Shown: positions 1 to 9,771, counted from the stretch's first letter. The stretch is DNA of 64,000 nt from Anthoceros angustus (GCA_010909165.1 MU008225.1:1-64000); one strand, 5' to 3'. Program-made: numbers and translations. Notes: generated from the sequence alone by a model not told the origin.

Positions 1-929
1 AATGCCAATGCCTGGAGCAAGTTCCGGCGCTAATTTGGGAATTTCACGCAGTGATAAGGCTAAGGCCAAGGTGCCACCACCGAGAAGGTGGCCTCCCTGA
101 GGCGTTTATTGCCTCACCGCAGATGGCGGCACTCATGGCCTACCTCTGAGCTGCCAAGCGCCGCCTTGTTCCACAAAGTGCGGATGAGGAGGACTATGGG
201 CCACCGTGACGCTGTGGTCATTGTTGCCCACCACCGAGCATCCTTCAACACCGCCACCACATGGGTAGGCTAAGAGTTGCCTTCCCATTGACGCTGCATC
301 CGGATCTCTGGACCAGTACTCGATCATGCAGCCATGCACTCCCAAAGACACTACCACTGGAGCCATCCCTATTCGATGCCTGACCATTTTGGGAGAGCGC
401 ATAGATAACACTCAGGATAGCACGGGAGAATCCACTTGAATCACCCCTCTTGCCTCAAGCTCACCGAGCAATTGAGATTTTGATGTCCCGGTTCACCCTC
501 CAAGACATGGGGATGGGTCGATCAGCATTGGAGACAAGGCTAGCAAGAGGATTCATCTGCCAGCCAAGCGATCGGCCCTTGAGGACTTAGGGCGGGTCTC
601 GCCCCATGGGCTGGATCACAGGTCGTGAAGCGTTTGGGAGTCCGTCGAGTATGAGCTGTCTTGGGCACCCACCAATCTTAATCAGGAGGGGACTGTGGGA
701 CCCATGTCCTGTGCTCCTGCAGCCCCTGGAGTGGAATCGCCATGTCCCATGGCAGACAGCCCTTGCAGGCTTCCTCGCCTCGTTACGTGCCCACTTATCG
801 GCAGATTCGGACCGGGCCAGAGCTCCCGACTGGGCCAAAGTTTCTGCAGCCCGAGTATGAGTCTGGAAAAGGTCTCTTGCAAAGAACAAAGTATGCCGGG
901 AGAGCATCTGCCCCTAAATTGAATTTTGA
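1..929. other. No recognisable gene
   Basis: I find no protein domain, RNA gene or clear repeat here. Short open frames exist on both strands but overlap one another and show no motif. The right part leads without a visible border into the family D repeat that begins near 930, so some of it may be the distal part of that repeat. Confidence 0.4.
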
Positions 930-1625
930 AGCCCACCGGAGAGGACTTGCATTACGGGCAAAGGAGGTTTGCATCGTGAAGGACTCCTTGAAAGCACAAG
1001 TGGTTTCTTTGAGTGCCCGTCGGAATAAGAGCGGGGTGGCGATTTGTTGGAGGCTGGCCAACAAACACTCGATGTTTGGCGATCTGGGCGGATGGTAATG
1101 ATGAAGACACGAGATGGGAGCGAGGACTCGAGGGCTTTGGTTGAAGTCGACACTTTCGATGAGGAAGAACTTGAGCGGATCTGAACTTGGCTGTAGTTTA
1201 TGATTCGTGTCGGCGCACCTGAGTCACAAGTTAGCCCAGGGCGTAGCGTTTGTAGTTGTGAACTATTATGCATGCTAGTGGTCAATTTTGGCGGAACCTA
1301 AAGCAGGATGGTCTCCCGGCTTGCAGACGACGTACCCATACCTAGTTTTGTTGTGTTATTACTAGGCCTTTTGTCAATGTGGAAATGGATCATCGCACAA
1401 AACAAACTACTTTTGACTACTGCGCGCCGGCCACAGCCCTTGACCCTTCCTTGGTTTTGTTGTTTCACAAACTGCGCATTTAGCTGTAGGAATCATTGTC
1501 CATGGAATGGGACACCTGGAAATCCAAAAAAACACGGTTTTGGGAACCATGTGTTATTAGTGAAGGAGGTTTCGTTCAACCAGAAGCGGGTTCGGATATT
1601 CACCCCCTTCACTGAATAGCGTGTT
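930..1625 (+). repeat. Dispersed repeat family D, copy 1 (coding-like remnant)
   Basis: This stretch is a diverged copy of the sequence at 27390-28090. Both read AQVVSLSA in translation near their left ends, both contain an acidic stretch (here FDEEELERI, there FDQQELEQI), both have a sequence meaning 'gagtcacaagttagccc' about 200 bases later, and both end with a related stretch (here FNQKRVRIFTPF, there FKTKRRGLDIHA). Conservation at protein level in the same order suggests decayed coding sequence of one mobile or multicopy element. I do not recognise the protein. The copy ends abruptly at about 1625, where giant LTR A1 begins, so it is probably truncated by or fused to that element. Confidence 0.55.
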
Positions 1626-1640
1626 AACTATCATATTCGG

Positions 1641-2003
1641 GAGAACAAGGCTCTTACCAAGCAATTGGCAGCTCGAGAGGAGAAGGTGGAGCAACTTGCT
1701 CACATGGTGCGCACATGGGAAAAGAAGGCGGAAGACAAGCAAGTGCTGCTAATGGAGGAAAGGTCAAGACGAGAGCAATCTCTGCAGCAAATGAGGACAG
1801 CACAAAGGCAAGTAGGCGCACATGAGCGGGTCATAGCCACACAGGCTGTGAAGATTAGTGACATGGAAAAGGAGCTGGGAGAAATCCGCCGGAGGCTGGA
1901 ATTGAAGGAAGAAGAGCTGGAAGAACGGACACATTTTGTCCAAAGATTGGAAATGGAGCAGAAGTCCAACAAGGAGATGCACAACTCCCTAGGAGGATAG
2001 GGG
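1641..2003 (+). pseudogene. LTR-borne coiled-coil protein remnant (A1)
   Basis: The longest open part starts at the ATG at 1665 and gives 111 residues that are almost entirely charged heptad-type sequence (EEKVEQLAHMVR near the start, EKELGEIRRRLELKEEELEE near the end). The frame is already open upstream of the ATG. After 2000 the frame breaks, but the same protein family continues in other frames to about 2395. The same protein is encoded at 50290-50865 (+), 54172-54867 (-) and 55541-56157 (-). The family is unknown to me. A gag-like or structural role is a guess based only on coiled-coil character and location in a retroelement. No enzyme motif is visible. Confidence 0.6.
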
Positions 2004-2483
2004 AGTTGGAGGAAGAAATGGCAAAGGAGAAAGGCCGTCATGAGGCGGTGGTGCGAGCATATGTTGGCGGTGAGGAGGCGAGATTTGGTGATTATGCCCT
2101 ACAAGAGAGATTGATCCATGCTGCAGAATGAGAGGACGGAGAATGTGGCTCTCCATGTCAAGGCGGTGAGCTGGCCTTGGGCGAGATGCTTACAAAAGCA
2201 AGTGTGAGCATGGGTATGGCTTGAGGATTACGAATTGGAGATGGCACAACAACGATTTGCGGCCCATCTTCACAACAAGGTGCTCAAGGCCACTAACGAG
2301 TTGTTGCGACTTCTTTGAGAGGAGGATGTTGGGACCTCATGGCGATGATAGGGAGGCCCTCATGCAAGTCAACCGGAAGCCTTAGACTTGGAGAGTGTCC
2401 CAAGCAGGGGTGAAGAAACTTGGGGAAGCAGTGAGCGGGAAGCTGCAGTGGAGAATCACCCGGAAGGGGAAGAAGAAAGACCC

Positions 2484-2572
2484 GGTAGGAACTCCTACCG
2501 TGGTAGGAGGAGTTCCTACCGTGGTAGGAGGGACTCCTACCGTGGGAGAAGGTCCTACCATGGTAGGAGGCC
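2484..2572. repeat. Palindromic CCTACCRYGGTAGG array (A1)
   Basis: Four copies of the palindrome occur in about 90 bases, spaced by roughly 21 bases, so the array stays in frame. The centres vary (GT or AT between CCTACC and GGTAGG), and one copy is damaged. One frame reads as repeated SYRGRR units rich in Arg and Gly. The same array lies at the equivalent place in every A copy. Confidence 0.85.
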
Positions 2573-3100
2573 GGGAGTTCAAAGGTTGCTAGCATGGATT
2601 GTGACGGCGGGAGGCAGTACCTTGGCCCTTGCGGAAAGAAGGAAGAGGGGTTGATCTTGCGGAATGGAGCAAGAATCACAAGGAGAAGACCAACCTCCTA
2701 ACATGGGTGCAGGGCAAGGAGCTCACTTGCTCCACAAGTGAGAAGGAGGAGAAGGCGAGGATGAGCCGGTGGCTAAGAGCCGGGCTATTTTATTGGAGGA
2801 AGGAACTCAAGATAGGCATCAAGATAAGGAAGGGATTCATAAGAAGTCCTTAAATTAGCTTGAAGACATGGGGCAAGATGCCACTTGGGAAGACTTTTCT
2901 TTAGAGGAGGACATTAATGCTTGTCACCCGAGAGTGTGTTGACTAGCTAGATAGGAATGTTGGCGAGCCATTAAGGCTCACATAGGTGAATTTTGCTAGA
3001 ATAGAATTTTACCCAAGATGCTTGGATGTCGAACTTAAATTAAATAGGATACACTAAAATAAGGAGTAAGGCGGTGCAGGAGGCGCGAGAGGCTGTGAGG

Positions 3101-3118
3101 ACCTCCCTATAAAGGAGG
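3101..3118 (+). promoter_or_regulatory. LTR TATA box inside an inverted repeat (A1)
   Basis: The sequence CCTCCCTATAAAGGAGG places a TATA-like core between CCTCC and GGAGG arms. The same arrangement recurs in A2 (52114-52131), on the minus strand in A3 (53168-53190) and in the B copies (about 9508-9533). It lies about 850 bases before the LTR end, so it is the likely U3 promoter of the element. Confidence 0.65.
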
Positions 3119-3966
3119 AGCTTGTGAAGTAAAATTATCGTGTCTTGCGCTCCCATCCTCCAGTCCTTCACTTTGTGCAGAATTTCGTCACGCCAACGCG
3201 ATGTCTCGTAGAGAGGAGAACGCGGTCGGAGTCGGGTGGAGGGCTTGCTCTTTGCAGCGCCCCTGCTGTGAATGGTTCTGTGTGAATTGTTTTGCTTTGA
3301 GTGTGTGGCGATGCTCAAGGAACTCTCGGCTTGAGGGTAGACTCAGGAAAGACTCCACGGAGGTTCTCGCTGTCTGGTACAAACCACATAGCGCCCAAGG
3401 AAGAACTCGTTAATTTCGGACGGACCCAGGCGGTTGTGCGTGGAATTAATGAGCCAATTGGTGTTAGAGTAGGAGATTGTGGAGGAAGGAAGGGTAGATG
3501 AGTAGAGAAGAAGAGGCGTTGTTGATTGAGAGAGTTGTGAGGAGAATTAGAGTGTAGGAAAAACGGAAGGCCACAGTCAGAGCCTAAGGGACGAATCCCA
3601 AATCTGCAAGTAAGAGGGCGCTCCCTGTGTGGAGAAGAGTGTCTTAGGAGTAGGGACGAAGTTGCGGTGTGGGTCAGGGGGTCCCTGGGCGCCCGTGATA
3701 GACACCTTGCTGTTAAGACGTAACCTGCAATTGTGTGGTGTCGTTGTAGGTTGAGGTTTGGTGAGTTCTGAGCGATGCAGCGTGCTGCTGTAGAGGCGTG
3801 AGAGGCGCCTTGCTTGTTTAGAAGGCTGAGGTAGTGTGTAGGCTGGTAGTGGTGATTTCTCAAGATTGTTCCACAAGTCTCATGGGACGAAACCCAGCGT
3901 CTAAAGCAGCGGTGGGATAAGTGTGGCGGAGAGGGTGCATCTCGAGCCCCGGATCTGCCTCCCACA

Positions 3967-4377
3967 ATCTTTCGTGCGCCCCGCGTCCGTTCAACTAGAG
4001 GGGCCGGTGAGGCCGAGACGCGCCCACTCGATCGCAGCCGAGGCGATAGCCGAGGTCTCACGCGCTAATTGTGCTATGCACCCGGCTTACAACTCCCTTT
4101 TCTCTCTCTTTCAAGTAAAACAACTATCAGTTTTTGACTTTCGCACATTAAAGTGTTCGAGCTATTTTCCACCGTTTTACCAGAGTACTTTTAAAGTTTT
4201 ACGGACTTATGACATACTTCCTAGGTATATTCTACCGGAGTTGAAGGAGTGTACACCGGTGATTTTGGATGTGCCTGGTCTTCAGAGTAATATTTCTTCC
4301 TCTGCTCATTGTACGGCCCGGATAGAAAGTTTATCATTTCGAGTATCTCGTCCAAACGCGAATATTTCTACAGGCAA
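3967..4377. other. Unassigned flank between LTR A1 and the AT-rich gene
   Basis: The sequence changes from GC-rich LTR to AT-rich DNA at about 4080. No domain or repeat is seen. It would contain the 3' untranslated region of the minus-strand gene that stops at 4378. Confidence 0.35.
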
Positions 4378-5936
4378 TTACAATGTAAGAAACTGTGCAA
4401 ATTGAATATAACTATTCAAAATCTTATATACTAACCTCAAACAGTGCAAACAACTCCTTTTGATTCTTTGATAGCTACAAACAAAGGTAAAAACAGGTTA
4501 ATATTTTACCTCAATTTCAAGTCGAAGTAGATCTTGCTCGGTAAATACCTTTCTGACTAATGTTAAGCAATGGCTGTGAAGATTTTCCACATTGCGGAAA
4601 TGTGATTATGCGTTAAGAGACACAACCAATTTCCATATTTTTATATATAGAAATCTTAATATAAACAGACCTTTTGAATGTTTTTTGTTGTTTCTGGATC
4701 TTCCATGAGGGACAACAAGTCTGTAGTTTTCAGCTCCTTATTTTCGATGGCTTCCGATATCTCTACATTACCAAAATACAAGGTATTAATAGTATTACTT
4801 CACACAAACCAATTAATCCAAGAATCTTACTTCTCTGTATCTCCATGTGCTGTTGTAGTGTTGGTGTAGACCCATCTTCATTGAGGATTGGCTGCGCTGG
4901 ATCTTTAAGACTATGTTCCCAAATGGGAACATATTTGTTTTTGAAATCTTGGAATACTTGTGGATATTGGAAGTTATTCATCCATTTTCCATAATCAGCA
5001 AATTCTCTCGACGGGCCATACGTTGGTGCATAATCTTCGAACTCGTCTATTTTTCTCTTTTTCTGCTTTGGAAATACATCAATTAGTTTAAGTTGCTAAA
5101 ATCAAACGTGCAAATAGCCAAATTATGACTTTAACCAACCTGATGAGAGATGGCTGTTTTGTCGATTTTATCGTCCATTACTTCTATTTTTTCCTTTTTT
5201 TCCTTAGCATCAGCTGCTTGTTCTGCAACACTCTGTAAACAAAGATTAATAAATATTTTTTATTCATAATATACTGCAACTATTAATGGCAGCAGATTAT
5301 TTGTTAAAATACCTCCAATATCGACTGAATCGAGATTTGATGTCCGTTGAACCTCCTGACCAAAGTCATTGTCTCCAACTCTAATTGAGCAGTTGATCTT
5401 AGATTCTTCTTTATATCCTGCAAGCATTAGACAGTCATTGTAAGCATTCTGATAACAATTCTCCAATCCTATAATCTTAGAGTACATGGTGTCGAAAAGT
5501 TTTGCCTTTTTAATTTTCTCCAGTTGGGCAGGCACCTGGCAAAGGAGTTGCAGGTCTTGTTTGTCCATGGATGTGAACATAGTGTGCTCTGTGAGAACTG
5601 GAGAACATACATTGAGTGAGATATATGCCTCTCAACTTTCCAAATAGGCATGTGACAAAATAGTACCTTTCTCAACTATCTTTCGTATTTCGAGGAGGGG
5701 ATTTGAATCTCTGGTCCTGCGCCATATCCTGGATCCCCATGGGTGGGAACATGATTGTCTAACCGCCAACTATTGTTGTTTGTTGGCTCTATGCTCCTAT
5801 GGTCGCTTTCTGCAAAAGTATTGTTTTGATTACCAGTTTTCATCGTTTTGAACTTCTTAAACTAGGAAAATGAGGTAAGTGGTTTACCTTCTTCGATATC
5901 GACCATTTCGTCGTTGCTTTCATTCATTGATACCAT
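4378..5936 (-). CDS. Unrecognised nine-exon protein-coding gene
   Basis: A consistent spliced model can be read on the minus strand. Exons are 5936-5888, 5809-5667, 5597-5313, 5222-5140, 5095-4831, 4762-4671, 4548-4510, 4474-4436 and 4392-4378, each bounded by GT and AG. The ATG at 5936 begins MVSMNESNDEM and the TAA is at 4380-4378. Reading phase is preserved across every junction from exon 3 to exon 9, including two 39-base exons (VFTEQDLLRLEIE and LSKNQKELFALFE). Exon 2 needs one base of frame correction, otherwise a TAG ends the frame just before its donor. The product would be about 335 residues, acidic at the start, with a lysine-rich middle (KQKKRKID) and an aromatic segment (YGKWMNNFQYPQVFQDF). 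I do not recognise the family. The AT-rich composition differs from the surrounding transposons. Confidence 0.55.
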
Positions 5937-5989
5937 TTTGAAGACGACAAAGACAGTTTAGTACGTGTTTCAATACATGCCGACCAGCA

Positions 5990-6110
5990 ATGAGCCGCAT
6001 GTGGGCGCATGTCGCCAACGCCGTCAGATGCGGTGCGTCACCGCTCACATGCCGCCGGGCACATGCCGCCGCGTGCCGCCACATGCCGCCGGTCGCCATT
6101 ACGCCGCCGC
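5990..6110. repeat. CATGCCGCC-type GC-rich repeat cluster upstream of the spliced gene
   Basis: Within about 120 bases, CATGCCGCC occurs three times, with related GCCGCATGTG, GCGCATG and TGCCGCCGCG variants. It begins some 50 bases upstream of the ATG of the minus-strand gene, where a promoter or leader would be expected. It is sharply GC-rich against an AT-rich neighbourhood. The role is unknown. Confidence 0.5.
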
Positions 6111-6909
6111 GTCCAGATTCCACGCGATATTAGGCGCCCACATGCGCCGCAGTATATCAAGAAAACGGGTTAACTAGCATTTCATTGGTGAACTGAACGG
6201 AAAATTCGGGTGTTGATCGGACGCTAAATCGAAACCTTGAGATCATGGACTTTGAGCAGACACATTTGACACTAAACGACTGTTTAGCCTCACCTTGCCG
6301 TTTGTCAAAGTCGTGTTTGTTGACGTCGGGACACCACGCCCGTTATTGCACGTCCGCTTCCTGCAAAAGGCGAGCAGTCAGATTGTCAGGGGTTGTAGAA
6401 TACATGGCAAAAAAGGCGAGTTCTTGAAACTCCTGCAGACAGTCTGAAATATATGGCGCCATAAGCAAACAGATAAGGAAGGGTGTGGAAGAACTGTAAA
6501 TTTCAGCAAGAACGCACATAGACACGCAAATACCCTTCACAGTTGTCCAGCAACAGAAGCTTCAAATCACTGCTCAGTAAGAGAACCGCCCTTAGAAAGT
6601 GCCTGGGAAGCAGTAAGAGAGGTTAGTGACGGGTGCGGATGGAGCTCAACTTTAGACGACGGACAAAAGCTGGATGGATGCAGCGCTGGGCGAAGTGAGG
6701 TGGTTGCAGCCTGGAACAAGACAACTACATGAGCAACGGATACTGATGTATTCAACTGATGTATTCGTGCAAGGATATACCAAACCTGGCAGAGTTTAGC
6801 AAGTCGTTGTGTATTCCTGCAAAACCATATGACGACATGACCATATGGCGATGAGAAAGGGCGCTAACGTCAGTGTGCTGGCGAAAAGCAAGAGAAGCTA
6901 CGTATTTAC
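6111..6909. other. Unassigned, possibly downstream exons of the minus-strand unit at 7.0-7.3 kb
   Basis: No domain is visible. On the minus strand several pyrimidine-rich AG sites resemble splice acceptors (for example near 6430), so part of this may belong to the transcript suggested by the TATA box at 7466-7476. I cannot build a convincing reading frame. Confidence 0.3.
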
Positions 6910-7053
6910 CTTAGCAGTTGCAAACCCAGCTTTCCTGGTGGGCTCTAGCGAGACACGCTGTGTTCTCGGTCGTTGGAGCGTAACCAGAGAACGAGAGCTT
7001 TTGCAGACAGCCGTCCACCACCTGGCTGCAGACTGTCCGTTGCAATCAAGTTG
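6910..7053 (-). other. Duplicated exon-like unit, copy 2
   Basis: On the minus strand a pyrimidine tract and GCCCAG precede this 144-base block and a GTAAAT donor follows it. It is a clear copy of the block at 7180-7318: both start CAACTTG after the acceptor, and both share the translation KSSRSLV in the middle. The shared frame stays open here. Duplication of splice sites together with the body suggests a tandem exon duplication in a minus-strand transcript. The product is not recognised and the transcript may be non-coding. Confidence 0.45.
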
Positions 7054-7179
7054 CTGGGCAACAAAAATGAGAAAACACTTAAACTGTGGGGCGGCCGCGC
7101 TAACCATATTGCGCAAGAAAGGGCGATAACAACTCAATGCCTGCTTGCGAAAAGAACAAGGGGAAGCTACTGTTTTTAC

Positions 7180-7318
7180 CTCAGCAGAGCACTTGGTGGG
7201 CTCCGTTGTTTTTGCTGACATCATCTGCTCTAGGTCGTTGGAGCATAACCAGAGAACGAGAGCTTTTGCAGACAACCATCCACCACCTTGCTGCAGACTC
7301 TCCGCTGAAAACAAGTTG
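7180..7318 (-). other. Duplicated exon-like unit, copy 1
   Basis: This is the promoter-proximal member of the tandem exon pair, 139 bases between a GGCCCAG acceptor and a GTAAAAAC donor on the minus strand. The two copies start 265 bases apart. The frame shared with copy 2 meets a stop near the donor here, so the coding status is unclear. Confidence 0.45.
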
Positions 7319-7465
7319 CTGGGCCTAACAGAAAACAAGAAGAGACCGCTCGCGCTCCTGTCACACCGCGCTCGCGCTCCCATCACAGACGGAGGCAAAT
7401 GCTTGACGGCAGAGGGACAACGGTGGGCAGGGACGCACGGCAAGACCACAACTCTCCGCCATCGG

Positions 7466-7476
7466 GTTTATATAGC
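7466..7476 (-). promoter_or_regulatory. Minus-strand TATA box
   Basis: GCTATATAAAC on the minus strand lies about 150 bases upstream of the first duplicated exon-like unit. It faces away from the plus-strand promoter at 7741-7770, giving a divergent pair about 290 bases apart. Confidence 0.5.
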
Positions 7477-7740
7477 AGAATGTTAGGGTTCTCAATGTTT
7501 CCAGCCGGAAGTGTGCGTGGCACTTTCTGATTCGTCGGGAGGTTCGTCTTACGCCCCGGCGGTTTTCGGTTTGGTAGTTTAAGTTTAGGTTTGGCAAAGT
7601 CGGGCTAGGTTTGGGAAGGTAGGGTGGCGGCGGCTGACCAATCGCAGACTTAGTTAGGTTTGGTCACCGGCTCGGAAATCTAGGTTCGGAAAATTCAAAT
7701 GAGGCCTAGTAGAGAGAGAACGGCGGTGCAGCAGAAGGAG

Positions 7741-7770
7741 AAACCCTAGGGTTTGATAGGCTATTTAAGC
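7741..7770 (+). promoter_or_regulatory. Telo-box palindrome plus TATTTAAG promoter
   Basis: AAACCCTAGGGTTT is a perfect 14-base palindrome containing the plant telo-box AAACCCTA on both strands. CTATTTAAGC follows 6 bases later and is a plausible TATA element. Telo-boxes are known in promoters of plant housekeeping and ribosomal-protein genes. The transcript it would drive contains the repeated motif at 7809-8074. Confidence 0.55.
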
Positions 7771-7808
7771 GCTTTCTCCACATTTCAAGGTCTTTTCCAC
7801 TTCCCGCT

Positions 7809-8074
7809 CCGAGGGCCAAGGTTCTTGCATCTTTTGGTTTGTTCTTTGTCTTAGTTTTGAACGTCCGAAGCCCGAGGTCTTCCTGTGTTTGCTCCGTTTT
7901 TCTTTGGTATGTTGCACGTCCGAAGGCCAAGGTCATCTTGGTTTGCGTCCTTATTGCAGGGATAGGTATGTCCGAAGGCCAAGGTCTGGTCTAGTTTAGT
8001 AGTTGTTGTTCTGTTGTGATGGTGATTCGTTTTTCATCCAGTAGGCCATCTGCCTCTTCCCGAAGGCCAAGGTT
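7809..8074 (+). repeat. Five spaced copies of CCGAAGGCCAAGGT
   Basis: The motif CCGAAGGCCAAGGT, or a close variant, occurs at 7809, about 7864, about 7919, about 7970 and 8060. Neighbouring copies are separated by 40-75 bases of unrelated T-rich sequence. A weaker form (TTCGCCAAGGTCAAG) follows near 8343. The copies lie just downstream of the plus-strand promoter, so they would be in the 5' part of its transcript. Confidence 0.7.
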
Positions 8075-8707
8075 GGTTGGTTTCGATGGCTAAGTTTCTA
8101 GAGGTTAAAGGCGAAGATCCTCCTTATGTTTGCACCTTTGTTTGGTGTCGTCTTTTTTGTCTGTTCCTGGTTTTGCGCTGTTGTGCCAGTTGTTTTTCGG
8201 CCTCCTTGATTGTTGTTGATGTTGCGGCTGTCCTCTGTGTGCGGCGCTGTACTTCCTTGTCACGTTTGCTTGTTTACTTCTATCTCGCTTCTCGCCCATT
8301 TGTATTTCGTTTCGAACGCTGTTCGCTTTCGAACGATGTTGTTCGCCAAGGTCAAGTTTCGAGATTAAAGGCTGTCTTTTCCGTGTTGTTTTGTGTGGCG
8401 GTTTGCTCTCGCTTACCGCGCTGCTGTAAGTGTCCTTGTTTTCTAGTTTGTGTCCTATTGTCTGTACTGTTGTGGCATTTGCATGGCGGTTTTGCCGGTC
8501 TTCTGTTGGTATTGGTGCGTGTTTTTGCCGCTCAAAGGTTGTTGAAGGCCTTTAGGAGACGGTTTGTGTATGTTTGTTCATGGTGTTTGTGTGGTACCTG
8601 ATAAGGTCAGTTCTTCTCTTTCTGTCAAGGTTTGAAGTTTTGCGTGTCTTTCCTCTTGTTGTCGCTGTCTATATATGTCCGTATGTGCATTTCCAATGAA
8701 GTATGTC
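8075..8707 (+). other. T- and G-rich stretch with no convincing gene
   Basis: The plus strand is strongly T-rich and poor in A. An open frame of 174 codons from 8077 to 8601 is a by-product of this composition: the translation is nearly all Val, Leu, Phe, Cys and Arg with no domain. It may be transcribed from the promoter at 7741-7770, perhaps as non-coding RNA or an intron. Confidence 0.4.
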
Positions 8708-9507
8708 TGTGGGAGGGAAAACCCCGGGGCTTCCGAGGCTTCCCCCTCTAGCGGCCACACTTATCCCACTATCGCTCAGACGCTGTTTCCATGAGACTTG
8801 TGTAAAAGCTCGAGTCTTGTGGAAAACAATCACACACAACCATGACCTTCTAAACAAGCAAGGCGCCTCTACTCTCCCTCTGACTTGCACTGCCTCCTAA
8901 AATCACCAATCCTCGACCTACAATGACACAACACAATTGTGTGTCTTGCCTTAGCTGAGGAGCCTATCACGGGCGTCCAGGATCCACCGCACCGTCCTAC
9001 TTCAAAGACCAATCTTCTCCACACTGAGCGCCTTTTGCAGCATTTGGGATTCGTCGCCTTAGGCTCGCCTGCGGCCTTCCACTAGCACCACACTCTAATC
9101 CTCTTTTCATCTCCTCCTCTTCCTCCTATTAACCTCGCCTTCGCCTTGGCTCGCCTCACGGCACAACCGCCGCGAGGTCGCCCTACACCGGCAAGTTCTT
9201 CCTTGGGCCGGTTGCAGTTTGACACAGACAGAACCTCCAGAGTCTTTCCCTGTAGTCTACCCTCAAGCCGAGAGTTCCCTGGGCATTGCCACACACCCAA
9301 AGCAAAGCAATTTCACAGCAACCATTCACAAGGGGAGCAACTCGTTTAGGCACTTGCAGGGAGCAAGCCCTCCACCAAGCACTCCGACCACCGCGACTTC
9401 CTCTCTACCAGACGCTGTGTTGGCTCACAGCTGGCACAAAATTCCTTTACAACGGCAAAGGACTTGCGAGTATGGAAGCGCAAGACGTGATACTTTACTT
9501 TGTGAAA

Positions 9508-9533
9508 TCCTCCTCCTCTTATAGGAGGCCTTC
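9508..9533 (-). promoter_or_regulatory. LTR TATA box of B1
   Basis: Read on the minus strand, CCTATAAGAGGAGG is preceded by GGCCT. This is the B version of the TATA set between CCTCC and GGAGG arms. An almost identical block occurs at about 10572-10597 in B2 and 38568-38593 in B3. Confidence 0.6.
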
Positions 9534-9771
9534 CACATACAACCTCCCTTGGGTGACCCTTCTGCAGGTCACCTTTTCCAATATTCTATTATTTCCTACC
9601 GCCAACATTTAAGGCTCATCTAAGTCTGCTGTCGATTCTTCTATTCCTCTTCACCTAAGATCATCCTTAAAGGATGTCACCATCTCACCTATCCTTCCTA
9701 TTCTCTCCTAGTTCATTTATGGCCTTTGACCATACCTAGTCCTAATCCTCTGAGGTAGGGCGTCTCCCATG

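Larger units (their letters stand above)
1626..3966 (+). mobile_element. Truncated giant LTR, copy A1
   Basis: This is the right-hand part of a giant LTR also present at 50115-52299 (same strand) and 52300-60965 (opposite strand). It holds, in order, a coiled-coil ORF remnant, a palindrome array, a TATA box inside an inverted repeat and a conserved terminal 1 kb. It ends in CCTCCCACA, matching the termini of all other copies, which end with CA on the element's own strand. The left end is missing: the sequence switches from family D to the middle of the LTR near 1626. The conserved 1 kb end alone could be mistaken for a complete 1 kb LTR, because an internal TGTTGG at 2958 looks like an LTR start. 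The solo copy B2 shows that the unit is much longer. Confidence 0.7.

Noticed and set aside
2484-2572. Palindrome arrays as CRISPR repeats
   Set aside because: Spacers are not unique sequences of constant length, the repeats are in a plant-like genome inside retroelement LTRs, and there are no cas genes.
2958-3966. The conserved terminal 1 kb (also 8708-9682, 9777-10760, 37733-38746 and 52300-53333) as a complete 1 kb LTR
   Set aside because: It has TG-like and CA-like ends, but never occurs as a pair around an element. The solo copy with GATTG duplications spans 4.9 kb, so the 1 kb is only the conserved end of a larger LTR.
3315-4061. 248-codon minus-strand ORF, and the similar 276-codon plus-strand ORF at 52405-53235
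   Set aside because: Both are the same antisense frame across the LTR terminal region. The translation is low-complexity Ser, Pro, Arg and Thr with no domain, and it is not kept open in the B copies.
7741-7754. Interstitial telomere repeat
   Set aside because: Only one inverted pair of AAACCCTA is present, directly upstream of a TATA-like element. A promoter telo-box explains it better.
8077-8601. 174-codon hydrophobic ORF
   Set aside because: It reflects T-rich composition. There is no signal peptide plus domain architecture and no homologous copy.
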